Below are positions 37,770 to 49,718 of a DNA stretch of 64,000 nucleotides, one piece after another. The notes beneath the pieces were generated by a model, which had not been told where the DNA came from, ran no database searches, and worked only from the letters and a program-made list of their open reading frames with translations. Positions within the stretch are counted from its first letter, which is position 1; every line of letters begins with the position of its first letter. Origin of the DNA: Impatiens glandulifera (Eukaryota > Streptophyta > Magnoliopsida > Ericales > Balsaminaceae); assembly GCF_907164915.1 (NCBI RefSeq), contig NC_061864.1:3212389-3276388 (forward strand). Direction: 5' to 3'. Made by a program: the position numbers and the translations under genes.

Positions 37770-38034
37770 GGCCTTGTTTGGATTGGGGTATTAAAAAAAA
37801 ACTAGAGAAGGAAAAAAAGTAATGATTGATGATAATTTTAAGGAATTAATGATTATTTTTAATAAAAAAATTTAAAGGGTTTTGATATATATGAATAAAA
37901 TAAAAAATAATAATTTAAAATAAAAGGTATTTTAATATTTTGATTAATGAAAAAAATAATGTCATATTGTTTAGATGTGATTAGTTAAAAAATTGATTTT
38001 AGATAAGTTTTATTAAAAACCCATGAAGTCGGCC
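37770..38034. mobile_element. Tourist-like MITE, copy 2 (265 bp)
   Basis: Begins GGCCTTGTTTGGATTGGGG and ends ...GTCGGCC, with TAA directly on both sides (37767-37769, 38035-38037). Internal blocks TAATGATTGATGATAATTTT and TTTAAAGGGTTTTGATATAT correspond to those of the copy at 9461-9729. Confidence 0.8.
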
Positions 38035-38269
38035 TAAGTAAATCAATGACTAAGTTTCTTGGTCATCAAGATGATTTTTATTAATATACTTTAATTAATA
38101 TTATTTAGTTGGGCTAATACATGATTCATCCTTCAATTATGTACTAGTTTTGAAATCTACCATTAAAGTATTAATTTCTAATTTCTTGTAAGTGAATCTT
38201 TCAAAGTAGAAAAAATTAATATTATGTCATCTAATATAAATAAATATATATATATATATATATATTATG

Positions 38270-38470
38270 AGAAATGATTAAGAGATGGAATTTGAGGGAG
38301 GGGATGAGATAGGACGGGGAGGAAATGATGTGGGACAATTTGATTAGCTAAAAATTTAACAAAATTTCTCTCTTTCTTCTCTCTCCTCACTTTTTATTTT
38401 TTTTCTAACTAGTGACACATCATTCTCTCGTTCCTTCTTTCAAATTCCCTCATATATCACTCCTATATAT
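38270..38470. mobile_element. Possible Stowaway-like MITE
   Basis: Imperfect inverted repeat: GGAATTTGAGGGAGG and AATGATGTGGGAC on the left against TCACATCATT-like and CAAATTCCCTC on the right, flanked by TA-rich tracts. The ends and target duplication cannot be set because both sit in (TA)n. Confidence 0.4.
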
Positions 38471-38813
38471 ATATATATACTATCATTTTAACACAAAATT
38501 TAAGAAAAAAAACTTAAAATCATTTCTTCTCTCTTTAATTTTTTTTCTTAAAAAAAAAAAAACTAACCTAAGTACACCATTTATACATTTATAGATATAT
38601 TTATTATTTTTTTATTAGTTCTTTTACAAACATTTCATCATTTATTCTATATTTTATATTAGTAAAACATTTTTCATGTTTTTTATATATATTTAATTTC
38701 GAATTATATTTTTTACTGTAATTATCTTAAAAAAGGAGAACTAGAATAAATTTTTTAATTTTATAACCAAACTATGTCATGTCATTCATTTTCACATTTT
38801 ATCTTTTAAATTA

Positions 38814-38940
38814 GGGAAATTTGAGGAAATGACCCTAATAACAGGTCTAAATGCGTATAGTGTGGAGGCATAATTTTTATAGCGTTGGTGACCCTCTTTT
38901 TTTAATGACAATTACACAACTCCAGTTGCTTGACGCACCA
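38814..38940 (+). repeat. Left terminal inverted repeat
   Basis: Aligns inversely with 46780-46917. Best blocks are the first 30 bp and the GGTGACCCTC block about 75 bp in. Confidence 0.8.
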
Positions 38941-39325
38941 AAACCCTATAAAGTCACAATTTTTTTTTTCATTTTTGATTCATTTTCTCTCTCATCTAGG
39001 TCTTCTCCGCCGTAAACCCTAATGACGGAGAAGACTTTCTATTCTTTTTCATCGGCGAAGAACAAATCGAAGAGGCACCATTCCACTATATTCAATGGCG
39101 TAGAGCGGCGAAGAACTTCCAACGGCGAACTGCGTCTCCAACGACGAACGACGACGGCCAAAGATAAAATTTTCATTATATTTGTTTATATTTTGTGTTG
39201 ATTTCGTTTACATATGATTGTTTGTGTTTATTTCGTTTATAGAACGACATTGATTCGGCCTGATTCGTTAAATGCAGGTTGGTTGGTTGATTTGTATATG
39301 ACTGTTAATGGGCTCTCAGGTTGGT

Positions 39326-39380
39326 TGCGTCACGCAGTTACGTCACGCAGCTGCGTAACGCAGTTGCATTGCGTCACAAA
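39326..39380. repeat. Left array of TGCGTNACGCA motifs
   Basis: TGCGTCACGCA at 39326, TACGTCACGCA at 39339, TGCGTAACGCA at 39352 and a partial copy at 39370. The first three are exactly 13 bp apart. The array starts about 510 bp from the left end of the element. Confidence 0.85.
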
Positions 39381-39829
39381 TTATACTCCCCATACCAGGT
39401 AGTTGGATTATACTCCCCCGATCAATCCTTCTGGTTGTGATCGCACTAGTATGTTTGGTACACAAATTTAATTTTTGTTTTCCATTGTGCCCCATAGATG
39501 AGGAAAATTAATTGTGCTGCAATCAACTTCTGTTTCTTAAATGTCAATTGGAATGCACAAATGATTAAATATGCTCTTTATCCATTATCCCGTATTAGTG
39601 AAATTCAATACTACTAGTCAACTGCATGTTGGTAGCACAAGATACCTATTGTTCCTCTTTTAGAAAAGATACATATTTAATAATAAAATTTAAATGGTAA
39701 TTTTATGAATATATTTTTATGAACCAAACTTTTATTTGCTATTATATTCTTACAAGTTCTTTCACATGCTTGTCACATTAAATTGTGGATCACATTAAAT
39801 TGTGGATTTGATCTTTCTTTTCTTGGCAG

Positions 39830-41005
39830 AACCATACAATTGACTTGGAAAGAGAGGTAGGAAAGAACCTGAAGTGTTGACTGCTGCATCGTTGAAACGA
39901 TCATATGTAGAGAATAGACCGTACTTAGTCTCTGGATACAGCCAACATGAAATCTTTCCCAACTCTTTGGTTTCAAGTGCAATCAACCTCAAAAAGTTGA
40001 ATTCATCGCAGCTTAATTCTCCCGGAAAAATTTGTTCCATGGCTGAGAAGTACAGATACATGAGCCAAACTTTTAAAAAGAAACTGGCATTTGGTAAAAA
40101 CTTCTGTTTCCTATTCACTAAATTTGTTTGTTTATATAAGTTGTGTATATCTCATTTTCTGTGTTTTTTCTGATCCAATTATATCTAGAATACATGGATA
40201 TGGCATTTTCACGAAACTGCCACATAGAGCTGGAGACATGGTAGTTTTCCCTCCTTCTAAACCTTTTTTTCGTTCTAGTCATGCGTTGTCTTCTCCTTAC
40301 ATTTAACATTTAATGTTGTAGGTAATCGAATATACTGGAGACATTGTAAGACCTTCCATAGCAGACCGAAAAGAACATTTGATATACAACTCTCTAGTGG
40401 TAAATTCAAACTTTGTATCAATTCATTTTGGATATGTATCACCATTTTTGTCTAGCATACTCAGTTATGCACTGATGATGTCACTTTCTTTGGTATGGAG
40501 TTGGAACTTACATGTTCCGTATTGATAATGAACGGGTTATTGATGCCACCAGAACCGGAAGCGTGGCACATTTAATTAACCACTCGTGTGATGTAAGTAA
40601 TCAAAACTTAATTATATTGTAATCTTGTTTGGTTAAGTTGTATATTTTACATGCATATTTTGTTTTGCAGCCTAATTGCTATTCAAGAGTTATAAATACA
40701 AATGGTGATCAGCATATAATCATATATGCAAAAAGAGATCTTAAGCAATTGAAAAAATTGTCATATGACTACATGTTTTCAATTTGAAGTCTTTTTGCAC
40801 TTTTTTTTATATATTTCCTGAAATTGCACAAATTTTATATATGTACATTGCCTGGAATTGCAGATTCTTCTCCAAAGGCGAGCAATTAGCGTGCTACTGT
40901 GGTGCTGAAAGGTGCAGAGGCGTTGTGAATGACGCCGAATCAGATGCACAGACATCGCCTTTATGTGTACAAAGGAAATATTTGATAGAATGGAAAGGAG
41001 AATGA
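39830..41005 (+). pseudogene. ATX1/ATX2-like trithorax SET-domain gene fragment
   Basis: 3' end of a plant trithorax-type H3K4 methyltransferase gene inside the TIR element. Relic exons: 39830-40100 (RGRKEPEVLTAASLKR, YLVSGYSQHE, MAEKYRYMSQTFKKKLAFG), 40189-40240 (RIHGYGIFTKLPHRAGDM), 40322-40399 (VIEYTGDIVRPSIADRKEHL), 40497-40592 (GTYMFRIDNERVIDATRTGS, HLINHSCD), 40671-40774 (PNCYSRVINTNGDQHIIIYA) and 40864-41005 (FFSKGEQLACYCGAERCRG, ending in a natural stop). The cofactor- and substrate-binding NHSC and the post-SET cysteines are kept. Decay: the first exon's expected AG|GT donor reads AA|CT, the fourth exon's acceptor reads AT instead of AG, and the first exon has an early stop in its frame. 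All PHD, PWWP and FYR domains are missing. It is probably a dead captured fragment; a shorter transcript from later exons is possible. Confidence 0.85.
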
Positions 41006-41823
41006 ATTGATTCTTCTGTAGGCTTAAGAATTTATGCATTGTTACAGATTTTCTAATACATTCTTTTTTTCTTGATTATTATTATTATATATATTGTAAT
41101 TGACATCAGATGAGAATATATATATACATATAAGGGAAGTGGGAATCCAAACCAACCTATATGTAAATGGGCTTGTGATGAAATGTGAAATATTTATATT
41201 TTAAATATGTATTATCAATAATTTGGCTCTGCCATCTTTTTAACATCTTCTTATCCAGCTTAATATTTGGTTGTCATTAATTTCATTTTTTTTACATTAT
41301 GTAATCTTTTCACATAATGTCAATATATGTCCTCATTTTGACCTTATTGAATTTATTTTCATAAATTTAAATAAAAATGTAACTCCTATGAAAATTTGAT
41401 AAATTTTGTGCTTTTAATAGAAAACAATTGGGGGATGAGAAAAAGAAAACAAAACAAACGACAAAATAAGGGATTAGATGCCAATAAGGTCAAAATATTA
41501 TCATCTTGTACAAAACCTCTCTTCCGAATAGAGACAAATGCATAGAGCATAAATCATTTTAATCTTTCAGTGCCATAACTCCTCTCTTAGAAGGTTATTC
41601 TGTTATTTTCTTTCTAAATCATTTTCTTGAATGTGAATGGATGTTCAGTATTCATGATTTTGCACGGAAAGACCTAGTACTATCGGCTGCAATTTTCCAC
41701 TCTCCATTATACACAATAAATACGTCAGCTAATACTTCAACTGCAATTGAAAAAAATGATACTATCAATCGAGAGACACAACCGTAACAATGAAATGCAA
41801 GTATTAACTATAAATGGTCTGGT

Positions 41824-41847
41824 CGCGTTACGCACCTGCGTGACGCA
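41824..41847. repeat. Right array of TGCGTNACGCA motifs
   Basis: CGCGTTACGCA at 41824 and TGCGTGACGCA at 41837, again 13 bp apart. Before the Copia insertion this array lay about 470 bp from the right end, mirroring the left array. Confidence 0.8.
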
Positions 41848-41951
41848 CCCGCATTCACGAGACGCACTCGGATTCCGTCGCAACGATGACATTTACCTAA
41901 TCAATCTCTAATTTCTAAACCTTAACAAACAATGCATTCAAAGAAAGAAAT

Positions 41952-42188
41952 TGTAACGTTTTGCCTTTAGTATAGGAATTAATAATTTCAGTTATTTCAC
42001 ATTTATTCAGTTATGCTTATTAAGTTAGGTGTTTTACGTTTTATTTCTTTTCTGACTTTAGATAGCTGCAATTCTTTTTCATTAGTTGTAATCTGTTTTA
42101 TCTTTATCTTTTGACAATCAGAAATCTCTCTTCATCTGTTTAATTTCCACACTTCATTGTTCATCATTTTCTTGCATTCCGCACAACA
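41952..42188 (+). repeat. 5' LTR of the Copia element (237 bp)
   Basis: Starts TGTAACGTTTTGCC and ends CCGCACAACA (TG...CA). Short for a plant Copia LTR. It should contain the element's promoter. Confidence 0.97.
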
Positions 42189-42190
42189 AT

Positions 42191-42202
42191 TGGTATCAGA
42201 GC
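42191..42202 (+). other. Primer binding site (initiator Met tRNA)
   Basis: TGGTATCAGAGC lies 2 bp after the 5' LTR and is the standard plant complement of the 3' end of initiator methionine tRNA. Confidence 0.92.
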
Positions 42203-42229
42203 GGGTTAGATCCGATCAGATTATCACTT

Positions 42230-45200
42230 TTGTTTTCTGGCGAGAGAATGTCTTCAATGAATTTGAAAATCGAAAAATTCACAGGGCGGAACAGTTTTGG
42301 TCTATGGCAGATCAAAATGCGAGCCTTGCTTAAACAACAAGGCGTCTGGGCACCATTGTCGAAGGAAAAGGCGAAGATAGTTGCAGGTCCTGCAAATGAG
42401 TCTTCCTCTGGTAAAATCACTGCTGAGCTTGAGGTCTTGGAAGAGAAGGCGCACTCAACAATTTTACTCTGTCTGTCTGATGAAGTGATTACTGAGGTAT
42501 CAGATGAAGATACCGCAATCGGTCTGTGGTCGAAGTTAGAGGCTTTGTACATGACAAAGTCACTAACTAACAAGTTGTTATTGAAGCAACGTCTGTTCAG
42601 TCTTCGTATGCTTGAAGGTAAGTCTCTTCGTGAACATCTTGATAAGTTAAACACTATATTACTTGAATTGAGAAATATAGATGTTAAGATCGAAGATGAA
42701 GATGCTGCATTAATTCTGTTGGTATCTTTACCCAACTCGTTTGAAAATTTTGTTCAATCGTTCGTTGTGGGTAAAGACTCTGTAACTCTAGAGGAAGTTC
42801 GGTCAGCACTTCATACTAGAGAACTGCGTCATAAGGCGAGCGGTGAAATTGTAGACAATCAAGCATCTGGGTTGATTGCCAGCACAGTCAACTACAAAGG
42901 GTCTGGAAAGAAGAAGGATCAGAAATACAAAGTTAAGGGCCCTAATGCTAAAGACATCTGCAATTATTGTAAAGAACCTGGTCACTGGAAGAATAATTGT
43001 CCTAAGAAAAGGGGCAAATATTCTACGGCTGCGATAGCACTTAAAGACAGAGACACCAACTCGGAGGAGGACATTGCCCTTGTAGCTAACGCTTCTCTAC
43101 ACCCTATTGATACGTGGGTGTTGGATTCAGGGTGTTCATATCATATGAGTCCGAACAAAGAATGGTTCGATACCTATGAAGATTATGATGGTGGAAACGT
43201 TGTCATGGGAAATGATGCCATATGTAAAACGGTGGGTATTGGGACTATCAAAATTCTGACTGATGATGGTAAGATACGGACCCTAACTGGCGTTCGGCAT
43301 GTTCCTCAACTAAAGAAGAACTTAATATCTTTAGGCATTTTAGATTCTAAAGGTTTCAAGTTTAGCGGTGAAGAAGGAACATTGTGCATCAGTAAAGGTT
43401 CAAAAATAATACTGAAAGGTATTAAACAGAATACCTTGTATATACTACAAGGTAAGACGCTGACAGGTTCCGTTGCGGTCGCATCCAAATCTGTGAATCG
43501 ACACCCTGATGTAACCAAGTTGTGGCATATGCGACTTGGACATATGGGGGAGAGGGGGATGCAAATTCTGTCCAAACGAGATCTTTTATCTGGCCTCAAG
43601 GTTACCAACCTTGAGTTGTGTGAACACTGCATTTTTGGGAAAAAACATCGCCGCAAGTTCAGTAAGGGAGTTCACAAAACTAAGGGCACACTGGATTATA
43701 TCCACTCTGATTGTTGGGGTCCTGCTCAAGTTGAAGGTATAGGAGGTTATAGCTATTTTGTAACATTCATAGATGATTACTCAAGGATGACCTGGTTGTA
43801 TCTTCTGAAACATAAGAGCGAAGTATTTAAGACCTTCAAACATTGGAAGGCACTGGTGGAGAATCAAACTGGAAAGAAGGTTAAGAGGCTGCGAACAGAT
43901 AATGGGCTTGAATTCTGTTCATCTGAGTTTAATGAGTTCTGCAGGGATATGGGGATTACAAGACATCACACTGTCCGAGGTACACCACAGCAGAATGGTG
44001 TAGCAGAAAGGATGAATCAAACATTGTTAGAGAGAGTTAGAAGCATGCTCTCTAATGCGGGATTGACTAGAAAGTACTGGAGCGAGGCTGTCTTAACAGC
44101 TTGCTATCTGATAAATCGTGCACCACACACTGGGATTGATTGCAGAATCCCTTACGAGGTATGGTCTGGTAATGTCGTTGATTATTCTCATTTGAAAGTC
44201 TTTGGGTGCACATCTTACTATCATGTTAATGAAGGAAAGTTGGAACCAAGGGCAAAACAGGGTATTTTCATGGGCTATGGAGATGGAGTCAAGGGATATA
44301 GAATCTGGTCATCTTCTGAAGGTAGAGTAATCCTCAGCAGGGATGTCACCTTTAATGAGAAGTTTATACTTAACTCCTCTATCAAGCCATCACTTTCTGG
44401 AGAAAATAATAATACCGAGAAACAGGTGGAGCTTGAGGTGGCTCCAGTTCAAGGGACAACTGACATGACACACGATACTGATAAGCCATCTGAGGAAGTT
44501 TATCAATTTGGAGCACCTGAAAGTCAATCTGACATTGCAACACGACCTAGAAGGCAAATTAAAGCTCCTGACAGGTTAATTCATTCAATCGAGGGAAGAA
44601 AAATCTCAACTGGTCCTGGAAGTAGGACAATCAGTCCCTCTATAAATGATACTGAAGAAATGGTAAGTTATGCACTTCAGGTAGCTGAAGATGTCATACA
44701 TAACGAGCCATCTTCTTACAATGAAGCTGTTAATGGTGCTGATTCTGCGCAATGGATTGCTGCCATGTGTGAGGAGATGGAATCACTTCACAAGAATAAT
44801 ACATGGGAGCTGGTTACTTTACCTAAGGGAAGAAGAGTCATTGGGTGTAAATGGATTTTCAAAAGGAAAGATGGAACCTCTAGTGCTGAAGGGACCAGAT
44901 ATAAAGCACGATTAGTTGCAAAGGGATTCAGTCAAAAGGAAGGCGTAGACTACAATGAGATATTCTCACCTGTAGTCCGACACACTTCTATCAGGGTACT
45001 ACTAGCTATAGTAGCACATCAGAATCTGGAACTCGAGCAATTAGACGTGAAGACGGCTTTCTTACATGGTGAGATTGAAGAGGATATACTGGTGAGTCAG
45101 CCTGAAGGATTTCTTGTTCCTGGTAAGGAAACACATGTTTGTAGTCTGAAGAAGTCTTTGTATGGACTTAAACAGTCTCCTCGACAGTGGTATAAGCGGT

Positions 45201-46261
45201 TTGACAATTTCATGATTGAACATGGTTACAATAGGAGTGCATATGATTGTTGTGTCTATCACAACAAAGTCAGTGATGGTTCTTTGATTTATTTACTCCT
45301 GTATGTAGACGACATGTTAATCGCAGCCAAGAAGATGTCGGAGATTCAAAAGCTGAAAGACCTTCTTAGTTCTGAGTTTGATATAAAAGATCTAGGTGGA
45401 GCACGAAAAATTTTGGGCATGGAAATAGTAAGAGATCGAGTTCAAAAGAAGCTATTTCTTTCACAGAAGAGTTATATTTTGAAAATGTTGTCTCGTTTTG
45501 GGATGAGTACAGCAAAGGCTCTCAATACTCCTACTGTTGTTACTGATCATTTGTCTGCATTCGCACCCCAGTCTGAAGCTGAGAAGTTATACATGTCTAA
45601 TGTACCGTATGCTAGTGCGGTGGGTAGTTTAATGTATGCCATGGTATGCACTAGACCTGATATTGCGTATTCAGTTAGTGTTGTTAGCAGGTTTATGTCT
45701 CGACCTGGTAAGGAACACTGGAAAGAGGTAAAGCGAATATTTCGCTATCTGAGAGGCACATCCGATGTTGGTCTTATTTATGGGAGTAATAACCAGTGTC
45801 TCGTAACTGGTTATTCTGACTCAGATTATGCTGCAGATATCGATGGTAGAAGATCAATGACTGGTTATGTTTACACCCTTGGTGACTCTGTGGTTAGTTG
45901 GAAGGCAACATTACAGTCGACGGTGACGTTGTCCACTACCGAGGCTGAGTATATGGCGCTAACTGAAGCAGCCAAGGAAGGTATATGGTTGAAAGGATTA
46001 ATCAGTGACCTTGGTATCCATCATGATCAGGCAATTGTTTTTTGTGATAGCTTAAGTGCTATTTGTTTGGCCAAAGATCAAGTGCATCATGATAGAACCA
46101 AACATATTGATGTTCGTTATCATTTTCTTCGTACTGAGAGGAGAATCAAAGTGAAGAAGATCAGAACACATCATAATCCTGCTGACATGTTCACGAAGCC
46201 GGTCCCACTTAGCAAATTCACTCATTGTTTGGATTTGCTAAATGTTGACAGTTGGAAGTAG
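42230..46261 (+). CDS. Copia Gag-Pol polyprotein (intact)
   Basis: One uninterrupted frame of 1343 codons holding every domain needed for retrotransposition. Gag with a CCHC zinc knuckle starting at Cys244 (C-x2-C-x4-H-x4-C); aspartic protease with the active-site Asp299 in LDSGCS; the GAG-pre-integrase block [13 protein letters not shown]; integrase catalytic residues Asp494, Asp557 and Glu593 (35 residues between the last two, the DD35E spacing); reverse transcriptase with YVDD at 1025-1028; RNase H with Asp1197 in YSDSDYAAD and the [10 protein letters not shown] block. The frame ends 48 bp before the 3' LTR. Met7 or Met10 could be the true start. No stop or frameshift was found, so it may be autonomous. 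The lineage looks Tork/Tnt1-like but was not tested. Confidence 0.96.
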   Translation: MFSGERMSSMNLKIEKFTGRNSFGLWQIKMRALLKQQGVWAPLSKEKAKIVAGPANESSSGKITAELEVLEEKAHSTILLCLSDEVITEVSDEDTAIGLWSKLEALYMTKSLTNKLLLKQRLFSLRMLEGKSLREHLDKLNTILLELRNIDVKIEDEDAALILLVSLPNSFENFVQSFVVGKDSVTLEEVRSALHTRELRHKASGEIVDNQASGLIASTVNYKGSGKKKDQKYKVKGPNAKDICNYCKEPGHWKNNCPKKRGKYSTAAIALKDRDTNSEEDIALVANASLHPIDTWVLDSGCSYHMSPNKEWFDTYEDYDGGNVVMGNDAICKTVGIGTIKILTDDGKIRTLTGVRHVPQLKKNLISLGILDSKGFKFSGEEGTLCISKGSKIILKGIKQNTLYILQGKTLTGSVAVASKSVNRHPDVTKLWHMRLGHMGERGMQILSKRDLLSGLKVTNLELCEHCIFGKKHRRKFSKGVHKTKGTLDYIHSDCWGPAQVEGIGGYSYFVTFIDDYSRMTWLYLLKHKSEVFKTFKHWKALVENQTGKKVKRLRTDNGLEFCSSEFNEFCRDMGITRHHTVRGTPQQNGVAERMNQTLLERVRSMLSNAGLTRKYWSEAVLTACYLINRAPHTGIDCRIPYEVWSGNVVDYSHLKVFGCTSYYHVNEGKLEPRAKQGIFMGYGDGVKGYRIWSSSEGRVILSRDVTFNEKFILNSSIKPSLSGENNNTEKQVELEVAPVQGTTDMTHDTDKPSEEVYQFGAPESQSDIATRPRRQIKAPDRLIHSIEGRKISTGPGSRTISPSINDTEEMVSYALQVAEDVIHNEPSSYNEAVNGADSAQWIAAMCEEMESLHKNNTWELVTLPKGRRVIGCKWIFKRKDGTSSAEGTRYKARLVAKGFSQKEGVDYNEIFSPVVRHTSIRVLLAIVAHQNLELEQLDVKTAFLHGEIEEDILVSQPEGFLVPGKETHVCSLKKSLYGLKQSPRQWYKRFDNFMIEHGYNRSAYDCCVYHNKVSDGSLIYLLLYVDDMLIAAKKMSEIQKLKDLLSSEFDIKDLGGARKILGMEIVRDRVQKKLFLSQKSYILKMLSRFGMSTAKALNTPTVVTDHLSAFAPQSEAEKLYMSNVPYASAVGSLMYAMVCTRPDIAYSVSVVSRFMSRPGKEHWKEVKRIFRYLRGTSDVGLIYGSNNQCLVTGYSDSDYAADIDGRRSMTGYVYTLGDSVVSWKATLQSTVTLSTTEAEYMALTEAAKEGIWLKGLISDLGIHHDQAIVFCDSLSAICLAKDQVHHDRTKHIDVRYHFLRTERRIKVKKIRTHHNPADMFTKPVPLSKFTHCLDLLNVDSWK

Positions 46262-46297
46262 CCTGATAAGGCTTTTCTTGTTGGGTGATACTAAGGC

Positions 46298-46309
46298 AAG
46301 GTGGAGATT
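46298..46309 (+). other. Polypurine tract
   Basis: AAGGTGGAGATT directly before the 3' LTR, the usual plant Copia plus-strand primer. Confidence 0.85.
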
Positions 46310-46546
46310 TGTAACGTTTTGCCTTTAGTATAGGAATTAATAATTTCAGTTATTTCACATTTATTCAGTTATGCTTATTAAGTTAGGTGTTTTACGTTTT
46401 ATTTCTTTTCTGACTTTAGATAGCTGCAATTCTTTTTCATTAGTTGTAATCTGTTTTATCTTTATCTTTTGACAATCAGAAATCTCTCTTCATCTGTTTA
46501 ATTTCCACACTTCATTGTTCATCATTTTCTTGCATTCCGCACAACA
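46310..46546 (+). repeat. 3' LTR of the Copia element (237 bp)
   Basis: Same length and, by eye, the same sequence as the 5' LTR; it is followed by the GAAAT duplication. Confidence 0.97.
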
Positions 46547-46779
46547 GAAATAAAGGAAGAAGTAAGCATACCAGTAGCAGCGGACATCCTTCATTCGTTG
46601 GGATTTTGATGTCTTCGTCGAGGGTCATCGTCGGGGGTCGTCGTCTTTTTAGAGAGAAGAAGGAGAATGAGAGAAGGGGAAGTGAAGAGAGAGAACAAGG
46701 AAGAAAGAAATGAGAAGAACTGAATTTTTTTTAATTATATAGCAAGGGCATTGTGGACTTTTCATAATGCACTCGGGTG

Positions 46780-46917
46780 CGTCACGCAACTGGAGGATGC
46801 ATGACGCAATAGGGGCATTTTTGTCAGAAAAATAGAGGGTCACCAGCGCTATTTAAATTATGTGCTCACACCTAACATATTTAGGCTTGTTATTAGGGTC
46901 ATTTCCTCGCATTTCCC
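46780..46917 (-). repeat. Right terminal inverted repeat of the gene-carrying element
   Basis: Inverse of 38814-38940. It also contains TGCGTCACGCA (46778-46788) and TGCATGACGCA (46798-46808) near its inner border, the same motif as in the two inner arrays. Confidence 0.8.
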
Positions 46918-49686
46918 TTATATTGTCCTACCATTTTCTAATTATCTTTATATATTAACTGAGTAATATATTCTCATGAAAACAATCTAAGTTGATTCAT
47001 AATTTTCTTTTATTGGGGAAGATTTGTAAGGATTTCTAAATTAATTATTATTATTTTTTATTACTGATTGATTCTTATTATTGATTTAATATTATTTTTA
47101 CTTATGTGTTTAGAATTTATAAAAAGTTTCTTTATACAACATAATACTAAAAAATTGATTGAGACTAAATATGTACTTTTTATTTTTTAACTAGAAAAAC
47201 AAAATTTTCTTTTTTGTCAAAAAGAAAATAATTCAATAATATTTGAGAAATTTAACTTTACATGTCTTCTATTAGTCTAAACATTCGTACCAATACCAAA
47301 AATTTTCCTTTTTGTCAAAAATAAAATAGTTCAATAAACAAAAACATAACAATTTAAATAAGGTATAATTTTTTTAGAAAAACAAAAAGTGATATATACA
47401 TATATAAGAAAAATGATAAGAGTAAATATATATTTTTTTTTGCAAATAAATGACAAAAAGTAATTCATGAACATAATAAAAATAAAAGAAATATAAATAA
47501 CTGAGATAAAAAAAAAAAGGAGAGAGTGGAGAATTTATTTAAAATTATTTGTTCTTTTAGTAATATTATCTGTTAAAATAATAATGCCATGACATATTAG
47601 GTGTAAAATAATTAACACAATTAATTTTGTTTGTCTAAAAAAAAAGACTTGTTTCAAAATCATGTATATTTTAATAGAAATTAAGAAATTCACATTTAAA
47701 GATTTATTTCAAAACATTAAGATATAATTTAAGGGTAATGTCTGTTTAGTTTATTTAGCTGGCCTATATAAGTCATAAATCACATATAATTTTAGAATAG
47801 TATATCTACAAAATAGTTAATAAATTTAATAGATCAAATATAATTTACTTTAATTAAATATTATCTATAAGAATTCAATCATTTGTAAATAAAAAAAAAA
47901 TTATATCTTCTAAGTAAAAATAACTTATTGATATGAAATATTTGTTAAATTAAATAAAAAAACTCATGTACAAGTTTATTTATTATAATAGGTTAATATT
48001 TTAAGCTTTCTCTTTTTTCTCATCTTATTTTTAAGTCAAGAGATTGGTAAACTAACAACATTTATACATTTATATATTTAACAAATTTGAATATTATATA
48101 TTTCAACTTTTTATAATATAGTTTTAAATTAACATTAAGTCACTTCAAGTAGCTAGCCCGGCCAAACATAAAATATATATTTTTACTATAACACGTCAAA
48201 TATCTTATTCTAAGTTATATTGCTATGAAACATCAAAATTAAGAAGGTATGACCGTATGAACACATTTACGATAGGGTTAGAAAGGATATTCTATTTTCA
48301 CGCATTTTGAGATAGATAATGTTATACAACTTCAAGAAAATTCTAATTTACTGTTGTTGATTTCAAATACTGTATAAGAAATTATAAACATTATTAGCTA
48401 GCACTCTTACATGAAAAATATCTTTAAAAAAAATATGTTTTATGTCCATGGTTTCAGAGCCTCCTATATATATATATATATATTTGAATATTGAAAATAA
48501 ATTTTAAGAGCTATACTTTGAAGAGTCAAGTGGTGATGTCAGAATTCTAATTTATTATTGGGAAACAAAACAAAAACCAAATAAATTGAAGGGTCATTCC
48601 ATTTATTAATTTCTTTTTCTTCTAATGTAAGATAAAAAAATAATAATTTCAACGAGAATATGATTAAAATATTTAATTATTAACTTTGGACTAGTTTTCA
48701 ACTTTTTCACTCTTCCAGTTTCAATATTAATAATGTCTAAATGTCTCATTCATCTAAAGATCAAATAAATATTTTTATTTAAATTTGTTTTTTTACTAAA
48801 TAAAATAGCATGAATGTATGGTATCATAATTAAAATTTGGATTGACATTGAATTCTAATATTTGTTAGAATTAAAATATATAACTTAAAATGTTTTTTTA
48901 ATATTAGAATTTGAAATATATTTTTAATGCAATTTTTTTTTTTAAATTCGTATAATATTTTTGTTAATTTTTATTAAATATAAAAATTGTACATGTCTCT
49001 AGTAAAAAAAAACAATAATAATAATATAATATCCTATATATAATTGATGATGTCGCAATTATAACATACGGCTCATCTGCAATATATATAATAATAATAA
49101 ATAAATTTATGGGTCCAATACCCATTCAAATGGCCCGCCTGCAAACGGGACAGTATTTCCGCCCATAAAACCTAATAATTCATTATTATTTTAATTTTTT
49201 ACTTTGCCACGTGATTTTTTTTATTTTGTTTATGCATTATATATTATAATTAAATTATTATAATTTTAATTATTAAATCACTTATTTAATAATTAAAATA
49301 TTTAAATATTTTATTAAAATTTTATTTTAAATATTAAAAAAAAAATAGTAATTAAAATAATTAAAAACTCAAATAATATATTTTTTTATTTAACAAAAAA
49401 AAAAAATTGAACAAAATTTTGAAAAATCCTTAAAAAAATAAAGATCAAACAAACTATTATGGATTATTATGTGAAATTGTTATTAATTTAAATATTTGTT
49501 AATTGTAAATGAATATTGGTAAACGGTGAATATGTGAATTAATTATAAAAAAAAATAATCATAACTAAATATCATTTTATTCATTTTAATATCAACTATA
49601 TTATCTAATTCATTAATAAAAATAGAATGTATTTAAAAAATATATTATATCATTATATATTAATATACTTTGAGTCTTCTTACAAC

Positions 49687-49718
<32 letters not shown>

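Larger units (their letters stand above)
36774..38810. other. Ankyrin gene promoter and MITE-rich gap
   Basis: Promoter of the ankyrin gene at the left. The frame at 37358-37567 looks random. Two MITE-like elements are annotated separately. Remaining DNA is AT-rich without further features. Confidence 0.45.
41947..46551 (+). mobile_element. Full-length Ty1/Copia LTR retrotransposon
   Basis: Complete element, 41952-46546 (4595 bp), between GAAAT target duplications (41947-41951, 46547-46551). Order: 237-bp LTR, primer binding site, one Gag-Pol frame, polypurine tract, 237-bp LTR. The two LTRs show no difference on reading through both, so the insertion is recent on an evolutionary scale. Integrase precedes reverse transcriptase, the Copia order. 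It is inserted in the right part of the older TIR element. Confidence 0.97.
38814..46917. mobile_element. Non-autonomous TIR element carrying a gene fragment, split by Copia
   Basis: The left end starts GGGAAATTTGAGGAAATGAC and the right end is its inverse with two changes in that stretch; similarity continues inward as CCCTAATAACA, TAATTT, TAGCG-TGGTGACCCTC and a TTGCxTGACGCACC block over about 130 bp. Flanks TTAAATTA and TTATATTG agree at six of eight positions, a decayed 8-bp duplication, or only TTA. Without the 4.6 kb Copia insertion it is about 3.5 kb. No transposase frame is seen. Inside lie GC-richer leader-like sequence (about 38990-39170), the SET-domain gene fragment and 13-bp-spaced repeats. 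Long TIRs plus a host gene fragment resemble Pack-MULEs; an 8-bp duplication would also fit hAT, so the superfamily is left open. Confidence 0.8.

Noticed and set aside
38814..46917. Calling the gene-carrying element firmly a Pack-MULE
   Set aside because: The target duplication is unclear (six of eight positions, or TTA only) and no transposase is present, so superfamily remains open.
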